Source: Terriglobia bacterium (GTDB lineage Bacteria > Acidobacteriota > Terriglobia > UBA7540). From it: DNA of 50,883 nucleotides. Positions 1-10,092 of this stretch are shown piece by piece. Location of the stretch: assembly GCA_020072655.1 (NCBI GenBank), contig JAIQGH010000008.1:1-50883 (forward strand), given 5' to 3'. The notes under the pieces were generated by a model. That model did not search any database. It saw only the letters and a list, made by a program, of their open reading frames with translations, and had not been told where the DNA came from. A program made the position numbers and the translations under genes. Every line of letters starts with the position of its first letter. The stretch's first letter is position 1.

Positions 1-18
1 GCGCTACCGGCTGAGACG

Positions 19-1386
19 CTAGGCGGGGGTTGGCACCCCGACCCCCGAGGTCTTGCCGCCCCGGGGCGCGTAAGCGGAGTAAAGGAGAGTGCGCTGGGAA
101 AAGGGCAAGGAAGCCAGACCGACTACAAACAATAACGCCAGCCATTCGATTTCCTGGAAAAGCAAGAGCGGAGCCATCGCCCACACCATGTCGAGCAGGG
201 CGATGAACGGAAAGAGCCGTCGGAACAGGCGACCCGAATCGGCGTAGTCGAAGCCCACCGCCGCCAGGAAGTAGAGGCGGACTGCCGCGCCAATCAAAGC
301 CAGGAAGGGGACGGCCAACGCCGCCTGTCGCGCCCCAAAGACCATCTGGATGCGGTCGAGGTGGCGCGGAAGGTAATGCGCCGTCGCCGCATAGAGCGCC
401 AGATAGCCTATTTGGATGACGAAGAAAAGAATCCGGGCAAAAGTTCGCGAGACGGTGAGCGGCACGTCGGGTGAAGGAGCGGTGGGCGCCGGCTTCACCT
501 CTGAAGGGCGAGAAAGATCGCGCCGCAGGTTTGTAAGATCAACAAGGAGTTCATTCGCGGATTGGTAGCGTTCCTCGCGATTCTTCCGCAAGCATTTCCG
601 GATAAGCCGGTCGAGTTCAGGAGGGGACACCGGGCTCCGTTCCGAGAGGGGCGGCGCGTCCCGTGTCAGGATGTTGGCGATGGTCGAGGTGGGCTCATTG
701 CCGCGAAAGGGATTTACGCACGCCACCATTTCGTACAGGATCAGCCCAAGCGCGTAGAGATCAGTGCGGTGGTCGGCCGGCTCCATCCGAACCTGTTCCG
801 GGGCCATATAATCGATGGTCCCGATGATGGCCATGCCGGTGGTCGTAATGCTGCCCGTCGGGGCCTCGTCGGCCTGGCTGGCCTGCGACAGGTCGACCAG
901 CTTCAGCCGCTTGGCCAAACCAAAATCCAGAATCTTGACGCGCCCCGCCCCTTCGGGGCGGGGAGTGATCATGATGTTTCCAGGTTTAAGATCGCGATGG
1001 ACAAAACCTTGCGCGTGGGCGGCGGCCAGAGCGTCGGCAACCTTGATTCCAACCTCCAGGACTTCCGCGCTCGTGAAGCGCTTCTGGGTGAGGAGTTCGG
1101 CCAGCGTCACGCCTTCAACAAACTCATAGACGACAAAGCACTCGTTCCCGTCGTCAACGAAGTCCGACGCCTTGGCAATCCCCGGGTGGGTAATGGCAGC
1201 CGCTGCGCGCGCCTCGAGTGCCATCCGGCGACGAAACTGCGTGTCGTGAAGGTGCTCAGGCTTGATCACTTTCAAAGCCACGCTGCAATCCAGTCGAATA
1301 TCACGGGCGCGGTATACTACGCCCATCCCCCCTTCATCGATCTTCCCCTCGACTTTATAGCGGTCGGCTTTTAGCTCGCCTTCCAT
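19..1386 (-). CDS. Membrane-anchored Ser/Thr protein kinase (PknB-like)
   Basis: Eukaryotic-type Ser/Thr kinase that would phosphorylate proteins on the cytoplasmic face of the inner membrane. The 455-residue product starts MEGELKADRYKVEGKIDEGG. The glycine loop GGMGVVYRARD, the lysine in VALKVIK, the catalytic HRDLKPGN, DFG and YMAPEQ all lie in order within the first 280 or so residues, so the kinase should be active. The C-terminal third has about four hydrophobic helices and no visible sensor domain. The open frame runs about 116 codons further upstream, but that stretch is low-complexity Arg/Pro/Ser sequence with no kinase homology, so I chose the ATG at 1386. It follows the tandem Usp gene on the same strand. 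The substrate is unknown. Confidence 0.88.
   Translation of the reverse strand: MEGELKADRYKVEGKIDEGGMGVVYRARDIRLDCSVALKVIKPEHLHDTQFRRRMALEARAAAAITHPGIAKASDFVDDGNECFVVYEFVEGVTLAELLTQKRFTSAEVLEVGIKVADALAAAHAQGFVHRDLKPGNIMITPRPEGAGRVKILDFGLAKRLKLVDLSQASQADEAPTGSITTTGMAIIGTIDYMAPEQVRMEPADHRTDLYALGLILYEMVACVNPFRGNEPTSTIANILTRDAPPLSERSPVSPPELDRLIRKCLRKNREERYQSANELLVDLTNLRRDLSRPSEVKPAPTAPSPDVPLTVSRTFARILFFVIQIGYLALYAATAHYLPRHLDRIQMVFGARQAALAVPFLALIGAAVRLYFLAAVGFDYADSGRLFRRLFPFIALLDMVWAMAPLLLFQEIEWLALLFVVGLASLPFSQRTLLYSAYAPRGGKTSGVGVPTPA
26..42. repeat. Short GGGGTTGGC(A/G)CCCCGAC repeat, copy 1
   Basis: A 17-bp motif able to form a small GGGG/CCCC hairpin, here within the last codons of the kinase gene. 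A second copy differing at one base lies at 39902-39918, just after the monohaem cytochrome c gene. Both sit at the 3' ends of genes, as REP-like repeats often do. Confidence 0.5.
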
Positions 1387-1612
1387 AGGTGTCCGGCCCG
1401 CATCAGGGCACCAAGCAGGGAAAAGTACCGTGCCTTTCGCGGCAGCATCCCGCGCTAGGCCGAATGCTACGCGCGGCAGTCGAGATTGTAAAGGCCGCGA
1501 ATAGGCGAGACCACAAGCAGGGTAGCGCGCGCCTCGTTTCTGAGGTTTGTGGATCTTCCACCGAGCAATCTGCCTGCGGAGCCCAGCCACGGACCTAGCA
1601 ACCAGGTCTGCC

Positions 1613-2479
1613 CTACCCCTTGTGGCCCGGCGGCTGGACGATCGAGAGAACCGGGCAGGCTGCGCTCCGAATGACCGCCTCGGTGGTCGAACCGAACACC
1701 AGCCTGCCCAGGGAGCTGCGCGGCCGGGCACCAAGCACGATCAGGTCGGCGTGCGACGTCTTCGCCTCCGCGATGATGCGTTCGGCAGGCTTCCCTTCCC
1801 GGACCACTTCGCGCACTGTACAGTGCGTTCTGGCCTCCGGAGGTACCCAGTCACAAAGCGCGCTGGTCGCCTGGCCCTCCTCAGCCGGCCGCTCCAATAT
1901 ATGGACGGCAATCACCTCCGCCTTTGCCTTCCCCGCCAGCGCCACCGCCAGGCTCAGAGTTTCCCGCGACGATTCGCTGAAGTCGATCGGAGTCAGCACG
2001 CGCCGGATGGAACCGAGCGGCGACACCTTCGCCCCCGGCCCCACCGTGAGTATTGGACCCCGGATCTGTCGCAAAACGCTTTCCATCACGGAGCCCAGGC
2101 GGATGCGGGTTAGTCCGGTGCGTCCGTGCGTGCCCATCACCAGAAGGTCAGCGCCCCACTCTTTGTGCATCTTGAGAATCGCCTCGACCGGGTCCTGCTC
2201 CACCACGCGCACGGACCACGGAAGACCTTCGGGGAGGTGACGGCTGGCGAAATCTGCCACGAATTCGCGCGCCGACCTCAGGCTTCGCCGCAGTTGCGTC
2301 TTGAGTGCCTGCAATTGCGCTGAGGTGAAATAGACCGGTGCCTCGAGCCGCTGGGCATGAAGGACGCGGACCTCAGCGCCGAAGAGCTGGGCCACTGCCC
2401 CCGCCACCCGTAAGGCCGCGGCGGATGTCTCGCTGAAATCAATTGGACAAAGGATTCGTTGGGGCAAAAAACCGGCCAT
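1613..2479 (-). CDS. Tandem universal stress protein (two UspA domains)
   Basis: Cytoplasmic stress protein of 288 residues made of two UspA folds in tandem. Domain 1 begins ILCPIDFSETS and ends with the nucleotide-binding signature GTHGRTGLTRIRLGS. Domain 2 begins VLTPIDFSESSRE and ends with GARPRSSLGRLVFGS. Both keep the G-x2-G-x9-G-S/T pattern typical of ATP-binding Usp proteins, so binding of ATP is inferred for both. The first ATG fits the start of the fold. It lies downstream of the DUF2892 gene, separated by a hairpin-rich spacer, and upstream of the membrane kinase, all on one strand. Confidence 0.9.
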   Translation of the reverse strand: MAGFLPQRILCPIDFSETSAAALRVAGAVAQLFGAEVRVLHAQRLEAPVYFTSAQLQALKTQLRRSLRSAREFVADFASRHLPEGLPWSVRVVEQDPVEAILKMHKEWGADLLVMGTHGRTGLTRIRLGSVMESVLRQIRGPILTVGPGAKVSPLGSIRRVLTPIDFSESSRETLSLAVALAGKAKAEVIAVHILERPAEEGQATSALCDWVPPEARTHCTVREVVREGKPAERIIAEAKTSHADLIVLGARPRSSLGRLVFGSTTEAVIRSAACPVLSIVQPPGHKG

Positions 2480-2545
2480 GCTCCCCCCTTTCTATCGAGC
2501 GCGCGTGCTGGCTTTTCCCTACCACGGCGGTCTACGGCCATCACA

Positions 2546-2612
2546 TAGGGGAGCCCTTCTATCGGCGGTCTCACGCGGGAGCGCGAAGCGCTCCCCTACT
2601 TTATCCGCGCAC
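2546..2612. repeat. REP-like hairpin spacer
   Basis: The spacer between the DUF2892 gene and the Usp gene contains a strong inverted repeat, GGGAGCGCGAAGCGCTCCC, beside a TAGGGGAGC word. The same TAGGGGAGC/GCTCCCCTA words recur at about 11989-12058. These look like copies of a dispersed palindromic repeat and could also act as an mRNA 3' end. Confidence 0.55.
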
Positions 2613-2789
2613 GCCGAGCTTGCGCAGAAACGTCATCATCGGGCACCAGTTCGTGAACGCCGACTGGAACAGGTTCAGCCCAACGAAGACCGTGAAGAGA
2701 TACCACTTAGGACTTACGAAGTATCCCAACGCGACGCTTGCCGTGACGAATGCCCCGGCGACCAGTCTGAGCAACCGATTTACGTCCAT
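2601..2789 (-). CDS. DUF2892 (YgaP-type) small membrane protein
   Basis: Inner-membrane peptide of 62 residues with the DUF2892 pattern: NRLLRLVAGAFVTASVALGY, a second hydrophobic segment, and the family signature NWCPMMTFLRKLGV at the end. In many bacteria this domain is fused or adjacent to rhodanese sulfurtransferases, so a link to sulfur handling is plausible but inferred. The start at MDVNRLL is set by a GGAGG box six bases upstream. It lies 36 bp after the RND pump gene and is probably co-transcribed with it. Confidence 0.8.
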   Translation of the reverse strand: MDVNRLLRLVAGAFVTASVALGYFVSPKWYLFTVFVGLNLFQSAFTNWCPMMTFLRKLGVRG

Positions 2790-2825
2790 TTCATCCTCCG
2801 TGTGAAACCACAAAATGCCCGCGTC

Positions 2826-5800
2826 TCAGGCGGGACGAATAGTTTCGTGTAAGTCTGCTTTCCCCTCTGCTTGGGCATGGAGGTAATAGAGAACCGGCAC
2901 GGCCATGCGCGAGAGGAACGTCGAGGCAACCTCACCCGCCATCAATGAGACCGCCAGCCCCTGGAAAATCGGGTCGAATAAAATGACGAACGCGCCAACC
3001 ACCACCGCCGCCGCCGTGAGCAGCATGGGCCGGAAGCGCACGGCACCTGCATCCACGACAGCCTCCTCCAGCGGCATTCCCTGCTTGCGGCGCAACTCAA
3101 TGAAATCTACGAGGATGATGGAGTTCCTCACGATGATTCCCGCCCCGGCGATGAAGCCGATGATGGAAGTGGCGGTGAAGAACGCTCCCATCAACGCGTG
3201 CGCGGGCAGAATGCCCACCATCGTCAGCGGAATCGGCGCCATGATGACCAGGGGCACGCGGAAGGACTGGAACCACGCGACGACGATGACGTAAATCAGC
3301 ACCAGGACGACCGCAAACGCAAACCCGAGATCGCGGAACACTTCATAGGTGATGTGCCACTCGCCGTCCCACTTCATGGAGACCTTGTCGGTCATGAACG
3401 GCAAGTGCGTAGCGTAGCGCTCGATGCTGTAGCCCTCGGGCGCGCGCAGTTTGTCGAGCGATTGGGAGAGTTTCAGAATCGCATAGACCGGGCTCTCTTC
3501 ACTGCCCGCGACGTCGCCGGAGACGTAAACAACGCGCTTCAGGTTCTTGTGGTAAATGCTCTTCTCGATGGTGTCCTTTTCGATGCGGGTCAACTCGCTC
3601 AGCGGCACCAGCGCGCCTATGGCCGAGGCGACGCGAATCTCCCCGAGGTCGGTCAGGTCGGTCTTCTGCTCCCGCGGGAGTTCGAGGACGATGGGAACGT
3701 CCTCTTTCTCCTTCGGCTGGTGGGCCAGGCCCACTTCGGTGCCGCTCAGCGCCAGGCGTAGCGTGCTCGCAATCTGGTCGGCTGACACGCCGTTCAGCGC
3801 CGCCTTCTCCTTGTCCACAACGAAGCGGTATTGGGGCTGAGGGTCCTCGACCGTCCAGTCAACGTCCACGACGCCTGGTGTCTTCTTGAACTCGTCGCGG
3901 ATCTTCTCGGCGACGGCGATCTGCTGTCCATAATCGGGCCCGTAAACTTCCGCCACTAAGGTCTGATAGACCGGCGGCCCGGGAGGGATCTCCGCCACCT
4001 TCAGTCGCGCGCCATACTTCGCGCCAATCGGGTCGATGGCCAGGCGAACCCGCTTGGCGATGTCGTGACTCTGCGCGCTCCGCTCGCCCTTGGGAAGCAA
4101 GTTCACCTGAATGTCGGCTTCATTCGATGCCCGGCGCAGGAAATAGTGACGCACCAGCCCGTTGAAGTTGTAAGGCGCCGCGGTGCCCGCATAAATCTGG
4201 TAGTTGACGACTTCCGGCTCCTGCGCCACCCGCCGCGCAATCTCGCGCGCGACGCGCGCGGTCTGCTCGAGGGTCGTTCCTTCGGGCATGTCGATGATGA
4301 CCTGAAACTCGCTCTTGTTGTCGAAAGGCAGCATCTTGACGCGCACGATCTTAAGCAACGGCAGCGCCATGACGAGGAGGAACAGCATCACCACACCGAC
4401 CAGAAACATCCGACGCCTTTTGGGATCGCGGATGAGCGGGGTCATCGCCCGCCGGTAGAGGCGCGTCGTCCAGCCCTCTTCACCTTCTTCGCCCTTTTCG
4501 TGATGGCTCGTTCCATGGGAAAGCATGCGCAGCGCGGCCCACGGCGAGATAACAAAGGCAATTAGCAACGAGAACAGCATCGCCACCGAAGCGCCGACAG
4601 GGATCGGCCGCATGTAAGGACCCATCAGGCCGCCAACGAAGGCCATCGGCAGGATGGCGGCGATCACCGTCCAGGTGGCAAGCGTCGTGGGATTGCCGAC
4701 CTCGTCCACCGCCTCGACGGCGACGTCGGCGATGGGCCGACCCTTGTTCTCGGGGAGATGGAAATGGCGGGTGATGTTCTCGACCACGACGATCGCGTCG
4801 TCCACGAGGATGCCGATAGAAAAGATCAGCGCAAAAAGCGTCACGCGATTGAGCGTGTAGCCGTAGATGAAATACAGGAACAACGTCAACGAGAGCGTCA
4901 CCGGCACGGCCGCCAGCACAACCATCGACGACCGCCAGCCGAGCGCGAGCGCGATGAGGGCGGTTACGGAAAGGGTCGCGAGCAGCAGATGCTTCAGCAG
5001 TTCATTGGATTTTTCCTGCGCGGTCTCTCCATAGTTTCGCGTGACGGTGACCTGGACTCCCGCCGGGATCACGCTTCCCTTCAGGTCTTGGACTTTTTCA
5101 AGGACAAGTTCGGCCACGGTTACAGCGTTTTTCCCTTTGCGCTTGGCGACCGTCAGAGTCACGGCCGGAAGCTCACCCGTTCCGGCGGCGAGCTTCTCGC
5201 GCGCGCCGCGGCCGCGCCCGAAGAGGACGTAATTCGACGGCTCTTCCGGCCCGTCCCGCACTTCCGCCACGTCGCGCAAGTAGACGGGCCGCCCCGCGGG
5301 AACGCCCACCACCACGTCGCCAACCTCTTCAGCATTGCGCAGGAAATCGCCGGTCTCGACCGCGTACTCTTGATTGGCGGCGTCGAAGGCCCCGGATTGC
5401 AGCCGCTGGTTGGCCCGCTCGACGGCGGGCATGAGCGTGGCCGGAGCGACGCCGTAAGCTGCCATCTTCGACGGGCTGAGCAGCACGCGGATCTGCCGCC
5501 GCTCGCCGCCGATCAGTTGGGTCTCTGAAACATCATCGATGCTTTTGACCCGCCCCTCGAGCTCCGCCGCGATGCGGCGCAGTGTATACCCGTCGTAGCG
5601 ATCGCTGGAGAGCGTCACGGCGAGGATCGGCACTTCATCAATCGAGCGCGGCTTGATGAGCGGCTTGGAAGCGCCCGGGGGAATGAGATCGAAATGCGAA
5701 TACATCTTGTTATAGAGCTTGACGATCGAGTCTTCTTCGTTCTCGCCCACCTTGAAACGCACGATGGCCATGCTCAAGCCAGGGCGCGTCGTGGAGTAGA

Positions 5801-6062
5801 TGTATTCGACACCGGGGATTTCCCAGATCAACTTCTCCATCGGCGAGGTGACACGTTCCTCGACTTCCTGCGCCGTCGCGCCCGGCATCTCCACGAAGAC
5901 GTCCATCATGGGAACGATGATTTGCGGTTCCTCTTCGCGCGGCGTGAGGAGAATGGCGAAGGCGCCGAGGAGAACGGAAAACAGCATGGCCAGCGGCGTC
6001 AGCTTGGAATTGATGAAGTAGTGGGCCACGCGGCCGGCGAAGCCCAGCTTGCCTCGAGTCAT
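2826..6062 (-). CDS. RND-family efflux transporter permease
   Basis: Proton-driven inner-membrane pump of 1078 residues, the normal size for the AcrB/CusA/HAE-1 superfamily. It shows the first helix near residues 18-37, the first porter region ([19 protein letters not shown]), the TM4 motif [18 protein letters not shown] with the two adjacent aspartates used in proton relay, and the repeat half including the late [21 protein letters not shown] segment. Its start overlaps the adaptor stop by 4 bp (ATGA), indicating translational coupling. With the adaptor and TolC genes it forms a complete tripartite system. The metal-binding methionine triad of CusA was not evident, so the substrate is left open. 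Confidence 0.93.
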   Translation of the reverse strand: MTRGKLGFAGRVAHYFINSKLTPLAMLFSVLLGAFAILLTPREEEPQIIVPMMDVFVEMPGATAQEVEERVTSPMEKLIWEIPGVEYIYSTTRPGLSMAIVRFKVGENEEDSIVKLYNKMYSHFDLIPPGASKPLIKPRSIDEVPILAVTLSSDRYDGYTLRRIAAELEGRVKSIDDVSETQLIGGERRQIRVLLSPSKMAAYGVAPATLMPAVERANQRLQSGAFDAANQEYAVETGDFLRNAEEVGDVVVGVPAGRPVYLRDVAEVRDGPEEPSNYVLFGRGRGAREKLAAGTGELPAVTLTVAKRKGKNAVTVAELVLEKVQDLKGSVIPAGVQVTVTRNYGETAQEKSNELLKHLLLATLSVTALIALALGWRSSMVVLAAVPVTLSLTLFLYFIYGYTLNRVTLFALIFSIGILVDDAIVVVENITRHFHLPENKGRPIADVAVEAVDEVGNPTTLATWTVIAAILPMAFVGGLMGPYMRPIPVGASVAMLFSLLIAFVISPWAALRMLSHGTSHHEKGEEGEEGWTTRLYRRAMTPLIRDPKRRRMFLVGVVMLFLLVMALPLLKIVRVKMLPFDNKSEFQVIIDMPEGTTLEQTARVAREIARRVAQEPEVVNYQIYAGTAAPYNFNGLVRHYFLRRASNEADIQVNLLPKGERSAQSHDIAKRVRLAIDPIGAKYGARLKVAEIPPGPPVYQTLVAEVYGPDYGQQIAVAEKIRDEFKKTPGVVDVDWTVEDPQPQYRFVVDKEKAALNGVSADQIASTLRLALSGTEVGLAHQPKEKEDVPIVLELPREQKTDLTDLGEIRVASAIGALVPLSELTRIEKDTIEKSIYHKNLKRVVYVSGDVAGSEESPVYAILKLSQSLDKLRAPEGYSIERYATHLPFMTDKVSMKWDGEWHITYEVFRDLGFAFAVVLVLIYVIVVAWFQSFRVPLVIMAPIPLTMVGILPAHALMGAFFTATSIIGFIAGAGIIVRNSIILVDFIELRRKQGMPLEEAVVDAGAVRFRPMLLTAAAVVVGAFVILFDPIFQGLAVSLMAGEVASTFLSRMAVPVLYYLHAQAEGKADLHETIRPA

Positions 6063-7210
6063 TGCTCCTCCACCCGCGCGCCGTCGCGCAGCCGGTCAAC
6101 TTGCGAGGTGGCGACGCGATCGCCTTCAGCAATTCCGGAGAGGATCTCCACACGTTCACCGAGCTCCTTGCCCGCCTTCACCAGCCGGTACTCGAGAACG
6201 CCTTCGGGGTTCGCCACAAAGACGCCTTCCAACTCGCCATGTTCGATTAGCGCGCTTCGGGGAACGGAAAGTCGCCGCTCCTCACCCACTGTAAAGCCGG
6301 CCGTTCCGTACTCGCCGGAGCGGCAGGCGCAATCCTTCGGCAAATCCAGCTTGACGAGGAAAGTGCGGCTCGCTACATCGGCCGCAGGAACGATCTCCGC
6401 AATGCGGCCCTGGAACTCGCCCCGCTCCGTGCGGATACGGACGGCCGTTCCCAAGCTCACCTTGAGGAGAAGCTGCTCGGGCAGGCTCGCTTCCAGCCGA
6501 TAGCGCGTCGTGTCTTCGACGGTCAGGAGTAGCATGCCGGGCATGACGACGGTGCCCGGGTCGACGGACTTCTCCGTCACCACGCCGTCAATGGGCGAGG
6601 TGACCCGCGAGTAGCTGAAGAGCGTCTGCGCGGAGGCTTGCTGCGAGCGCGCCTGCTCGCCGCGCGCTTCAATCTGTTTCTTCTTCGCCTCGACGGCGCG
6701 CTCATTGGCGAGCGCCGCTTTGTATTTCGTTTCTACATCGTCAAATTCCTGCCGGCTCACCGAATTCTTGGCGAGCAATCCCTGATAGCGCCGGTAACTG
6801 GCTTCGGCGAATTGCCGCTCCGCAGCGGCCGCTTGGATTGCCTGCTCGACTTCCGCCAGACCTTGCACGGCTTCCTCCACGCCGGCCTGCGCGGCGGCGA
6901 CCTGGGCGCGCGGGCCGCGGTCGTCAATCGTAGCCAGAAGCTGGCCGCGCCGGACGCGATCGCCCGCCTTGACGCGTACTTCCAGGACGGTCCCGCTAAT
7001 TTGCGTGCTCAGGACGCTGGTGGTTGCCGAGCGCACGGTCCCGGTCGCTTCGTAGAAATCCGGCAGCGGCTGAAGGCGCACAGTCTCAAGCCGCACGCCG
7101 CGGATCGTCTCGGGTTGCGCTTCCTTCGCCTTCTCCGTCGAGCCACACGCCGCGAACAAACCGCCTGCCAATAAGATGAGAATTCCGCCTGTGATCGTGT
7201 GCTTTTCCAT
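6059..7210 (-). CDS. RND efflux periplasmic adaptor lipoprotein (MFP/HlyD)
   Basis: Periplasmic adaptor of 383 residues that links the RND pump to the outer-membrane channel. The N-terminus has a lipoprotein signal with lipobox LFAAC (Cys22). The lipoyl/barrel half [20 protein letters not shown] is followed by a long alpha-helical hairpin (about residues 95-190) rich in Ala/Gln/Glu, then the second lipoyl half [18 protein letters not shown] and the beta-barrel. It ends in a 4-bp overlap with the pump gene. Upstream, between it and tolC, lies a 90-bp repeat element. Confidence 0.92.
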   Translation of the reverse strand: MEKHTITGGILILLAGGLFAACGSTEKAKEAQPETIRGVRLETVRLQPLPDFYEATGTVRSATTSVLSTQISGTVLEVRVKAGDRVRRGQLLATIDDRGPRAQVAAAQAGVEEAVQGLAEVEQAIQAAAAERQFAEASYRRYQGLLAKNSVSRQEFDDVETKYKAALANERAVEAKKKQIEARGEQARSQQASAQTLFSYSRVTSPIDGVVTEKSVDPGTVVMPGMLLLTVEDTTRYRLEASLPEQLLLKVSLGTAVRIRTERGEFQGRIAEIVPAADVASRTFLVKLDLPKDCACRSGEYGTAGFTVGEERRLSVPRSALIEHGELEGVFVANPEGVLEYRLVKAGKELGERVEILSGIAEGDRVATSQVDRLRDGARVEEQ

Positions 7211-7249
7211 GGTTGCTTGTATCCCTTGACCTTAGGAATTCCGGTTAGT

Positions 7250-7340
7250 GGTAGCGCGGACCCCGATGCCGTTCATCGGGGTCCGCGGTTCTTCGCCATC
7301 CAGAGCCGCAGACCTCAACGGCGGAGGTCTGCGCTACCTT
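7250..7340. repeat. About 90-bp dispersed palindromic repeat, copy 1
   Basis: This intergenic element begins GGTAGCGCGGACCCCGATGC, contains a CCCCGATgccgttcATCGGGG hairpin and a second AGACCTC/GAGGTCT hairpin, and ends GCTACCTT. A nearly identical copy lies at 41923-42013. It sits inside an apparent operon between tolC and the adaptor gene, so it may shape mRNA stability between them. Confidence 0.8.
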
Positions 7341-7345
7341 GCTGC

Positions 7346-8722
7346 TTAGCGTGCGACCGCCTGGGAATCGGCAGCGAGTTCGCCCGTCGCCAATTCCAGG
7401 GCCGCAAATCCCAATCGGTAATCAAACATGGCATTCAAGAAACTCCTTTGCGCGGCCGTGCGCGCAGTTTCGGCGCGCAGCAGGTCAGTGATGGTCGCGA
7501 GCCCCGCCTCATAGCGGTTCTGAATGATGCGCAGGCTCTCTTCCGCCTGCGAGGCCGCCCCACGCGAGACATCCACGCGGTCGCGCGCTGTGGTCAGATT
7601 GAGAAACGCCTGGCGCACTTGCAGGCGAATTGCCGAGAGGAGCTGGCTCCGTAGCGCTTCTGCTTGCCTTTGGCGCGCCTGCGATTCCTTGAGCCGCGCA
7701 CGGTTCGAGCCGCCGTCGAAAAGGTTGAAGGTGAGCGTGGCGCCGAGCGCCCAGTTGTTCCCGCCGCGCGTCAGGAACGTCTGGTTGTCTTCCTCCCACG
7801 ACCCGAACAGGTTCACTTTAGGCAAGAATTCCGCGCGCGCCATGCGGACGCCGTTGGCCGCGCGCTGGTTGCCGATTTCGGCCTGCTGAAAATCGGGGCG
7901 CGCCTGAAGCGCCTTCGCCTGGCGCTCCTCGAGCATGCCGGCTTGGAACGTCACTTCGCCAAGCTGCCCTTCAACGGCCACCGGCGCTTCTTCCGAAAGG
8001 CCCATGGCGACGTTGAGCGCCGCGTCGGCCAAGGCGACGGCATTCTTGGCGCGGAGCAGGTTTTCCTGGGCTTGCGCGAGTTGCACCTGGGCGCTGAGCA
8101 GGTCCGACGGCACGGCCAGCCCTTGCTCCTGTCGCGCCTGCGCCCGCCCCAGATCCGCTTGCGCGGCGTCGACGGCGGCCTGCGCGACGCGGACGTTTTC
8201 ACGCGCCAGCAGACCATCGAGATAAGCCTGGATGACGTTGAAGATCACTTCCTGCCGCGTGCGATCGCCGGCGTGGGCCGCGCTTTTGGCTTCGAGCCGC
8301 GCATCGCGGACGCGTCGGGAGGTTTGACCCGCGTCCCATAGAGGCATCGAGGCGGTGAACTGCGTCCGGAAGTTATCCAGCGGCGGCGGAGTGTTCAGAA
8401 AGCCCAGCTCGAAGTTCTGCGCCGCGAACTGGCGCTGGGTGAGCAAGCTGCCGAAGACGTACACGGGATTATTGCCGCGCACCACGCCCTCGGAGAAGTC
8501 AAGGCGAGGCAAGCGCCCGGAGGCGGCGATGGTGATTCCCTCCTTCACCGCGTCGGCGTAGGCGTCGGCGGCCTGGACGGTCGGATTGTTCTTAAGGGCG
8601 ACGGCAACCGCGTCCTGAAGCGTCAGCGGCTTGGCGCCGCTCGTGGTCTGGGCGCGGATCGTCCCCATTCCGGAGATGAGAATCATCAGTGCAAGGAGAA
8701 GGGCCTGTCGGTATCTCATCAT
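7346..8722 (-). CDS. TolC-family outer membrane efflux protein
   Basis: Outer-membrane channel of 458 residues. The signal peptide runs to about residue 24 (ILISGMGTIRAQT). Two OEP repeats follow with the usual long coiled-coil helices, for example QAYLDGLLARENVRVAQAAVDAAQ and the later QVRQAFLNLTTARDRVDVSRGAASQAEESLRIIQNRYEAG (quoted as two short motifs: QAFLNLTTARDRV and NRYEAGLATI). It completes the tripartite pump with the downstream adaptor and RND genes. The start ATG overlaps the osmC stop by 4 bp, so it should be translated from the same message. Confidence 0.92.
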   Translation of the reverse strand: MMRYRQALLLALMILISGMGTIRAQTTSGAKPLTLQDAVAVALKNNPTVQAADAYADAVKEGITIAASGRLPRLDFSEGVVRGNNPVYVFGSLLTQRQFAAQNFELGFLNTPPPLDNFRTQFTASMPLWDAGQTSRRVRDARLEAKSAAHAGDRTRQEVIFNVIQAYLDGLLARENVRVAQAAVDAAQADLGRAQARQEQGLAVPSDLLSAQVQLAQAQENLLRAKNAVALADAALNVAMGLSEEAPVAVEGQLGEVTFQAGMLEERQAKALQARPDFQQAEIGNQRAANGVRMARAEFLPKVNLFGSWEEDNQTFLTRGGNNWALGATLTFNLFDGGSNRARLKESQARQRQAEALRSQLLSAIRLQVRQAFLNLTTARDRVDVSRGAASQAEESLRIIQNRYEAGLATITDLLRAETARTAAQRSFLNAMFDYRLGFAALELATGELAADSQAVAR

Positions 8723-9165
8723 GCAGCCTCGGCACTAGGTTGAATACTGATTTCCGGCAAGATCTCGAATGTGGTCTCGATTTTGGCGGTCTTCGAGATC
8801 ATTGCACCCACAGAGCAGTATTTCGTCTCGGAAAGATGAATGGCGGTCTTCACGGCTTCCGGATCGATTTGGCCGCGAAGCTTGTGCTTGATCTCGACGC
8901 GCGTAAAGTAGTTGGGAGGCTCCGCGCGCTGCTCTGCGCTCAACTCGATTTCGTACCCGGTCACGACCTGCCGCTTTTTGCGCAGGATGTTGATCACGTC
9001 GAAGGCCGTGCAACCGCCCAGCGCCAGCAACGCGAACTCGATAGGCTTAGGGCCGGTTTTCCCTTCCCCATCGTCCATCACGAAAGCGTGGCCGGTGCCC
9101 GACTCCGCGACAAATTGCCTTCCTGTTCCTTGAAGGGTGGTCAAACATAGTTTGCCTTGTATCAT
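8719..9165 (-). CDS. OsmC/Ohr-family thiol peroxidase-like protein
   Basis: Cytoplasmic OsmC-fold protein of 148 residues, normally reducing organic hydroperoxides or handling persulfides with two cysteines. Cys52 lies in LLALGGCTAFDVINIL and Cys117 in ETKYCSVGAMI, the canonical pair, and both are ordinary cysteine codons. The start MIQGKLCLTT is preceded by GAGGTG at a good distance. A longer frame to 9240 is possible but lacks a ribosome site. It is translationally coupled to tolC, an unusual pairing that ties efflux to peroxide or sulfane-sulfur stress. Confidence 0.88.
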   Translation of the reverse strand: MIQGKLCLTTLQGTGRQFVAESGTGHAFVMDDGEGKTGPKPIEFALLALGGCTAFDVINILRKKRQVVTGYEIELSAEQRAEPPNYFTRVEIKHKLRGQIDPEAVKTAIHLSETKYCSVGAMISKTAKIETTFEILPEISIQPSAEAA

Positions 9166-9197
9166 TACGCACCTCGGTCCCTGAACTCTCGAGTTGC

Positions 9198-9217
9198 CAA
9201 GGACGATCCGTTCCTTG
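9198..9217. promoter_or_regulatory. Short inverted repeat upstream of osmC
   Basis: CAAGGA and TCCTTG arms separated by 8 bp lie 33-52 bp before the osmC start. The size and place fit a repressor site, but no regulator can be assigned from sequence alone. Confidence 0.3.
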
Positions 9218-9281
9218 CAGTCATAAATGCAATTGCGCACGAAAGGTAACAGAAATTCCCGGAGGAAGATTCGGCCGCGGG

Positions 9282-9367
9282 ATCGACTTGTGGACCATAG
9301 AACCGCCTAAAGTGTGCCGGGAGCAAATGTGCGGCATTGTTCCTCACGCCTCGGCCCACAAGTCGAT
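9282..9367 (-). promoter_or_regulatory. Long stem-loop in the osmC leader
   Basis: The 302-bp gap between the DUF2269 gene and osmC has no gene. It holds a perfect 12-bp inverted repeat (ATCGACTTGTGG at 9282-9293, CCACAAGTCGAT at 9356-9367) that extends past one mismatch to 14 of 15 pairs. Inside is a smaller TGCCG/CGGCA stem. It may be a structured leader or a transcript end for the upstream genes. No T-tract follows, so a classical terminator is unlikely. Confidence 0.45.
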
Positions 9368-9467
9368 TGCTCTCAGAGTCTGGAAGGCCCAATAGGGGTA
9401 TGGCGGCCCGGCTTGGGTTTTCACGGCCGCTCGGACGAGCGCCGTTTCTCAGTCCAGCCAAAGCCTG

Positions 9468-10049
9468 TCAAACCCACCCGTAAGGAATGTTGGTCTTGTA
9501 CACGTGCCAGGAGAACAGCGCCGCCAATGATACAAGCAAACCTGTCAAGAGCGGGTGGAAATGCACGAACACTTGGAGGCCCAGCAGGACAATCGTAATG
9601 ACGAAGAATAGGCAAAAGCCAGCCAGCTTCTTGCGTCGCGCGCGCCACGGCCGAAGTTGCTCAACAACGGCAGCAGGTATTTCGTCGCTCTGAACCTGTG
9701 CGAGCAGGGCTTCAATCCGTGGTTGAATGGCAAAGTGGACGTACGAGAGAAGAAGGCTGAGGACCAGCAGCAAAAGGAGTTTTGCCAGGAGGACCGGGTT
9801 TGTGAAGAGCGAGCTCAGCGGCAGCCCTGACAGAAGGATCAGCAGGATGCCAGTGACGAGCGCCGTACTCTGGAAGACGAAGCATCGCCCAGCATTGCTT
9901 TTGATCAGGTTCTCAAAGTAACGGTCAACCACATAGGGGGCTTTTCCGAAGCGAAGCCGCTCGTTGACGATGATCAGGTTGTATAGGGGGGCCGCCATAA
10001 ACACCACCGTCAGGATGTGCAAGAACTTAACCGCGTTGTAAGCGCTCAT
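9468..10049 (-). CDS. DUF2269-like integral membrane protein
   Basis: A 193-residue protein with four or five hydrophobic helices: MSAYNAVKFLHILTVVFMAA at the N-terminus, FQSTALVTGILLILLSGLPL, LAKLLLLLVLSLLLSYVHF, and two helices after residue 140. The first-helix pattern KFLHILTVV and the overall layout resemble the DUF2269 family, whose role is not established. A charged cytoplasmic loop (about residues 112-142) separates the helix pairs. It sits 43 bp after the candidate selenoprotein gene on the same strand and probably belongs to that transcript. Confidence 0.7.
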   Translation of the reverse strand: MSAYNAVKFLHILTVVFMAAPLYNLIIVNERLRFGKAPYVVDRYFENLIKSNAGRCFVFQSTALVTGILLILLSGLPLSSLFTNPVLLAKLLLLLVLSLLLSYVHFAIQPRIEALLAQVQSDEIPAAVVEQLRPWRARRKKLAGFCLFFVITIVLLGLQVFVHFHPLLTGLLVSLAALFSWHVYKTNIPYGWV

Positions 10050-10092
10050 TGCTCACCTCGTCCCCGAAACCACTCCGGGTTCGTCTCACCTG

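Noticed and set aside
4758-5528. Long plus-strand frames opposite the RND gene.
   Set aside because: They are antisense shadows typical of GC-rich DNA, with no recognisable domain.
8719-9165. OsmC as a second selenoprotein, since OsmC-like selenoproteins are known.
   Set aside because: Both active-site positions are ordinary cysteine codons and no in-frame TGA is present.
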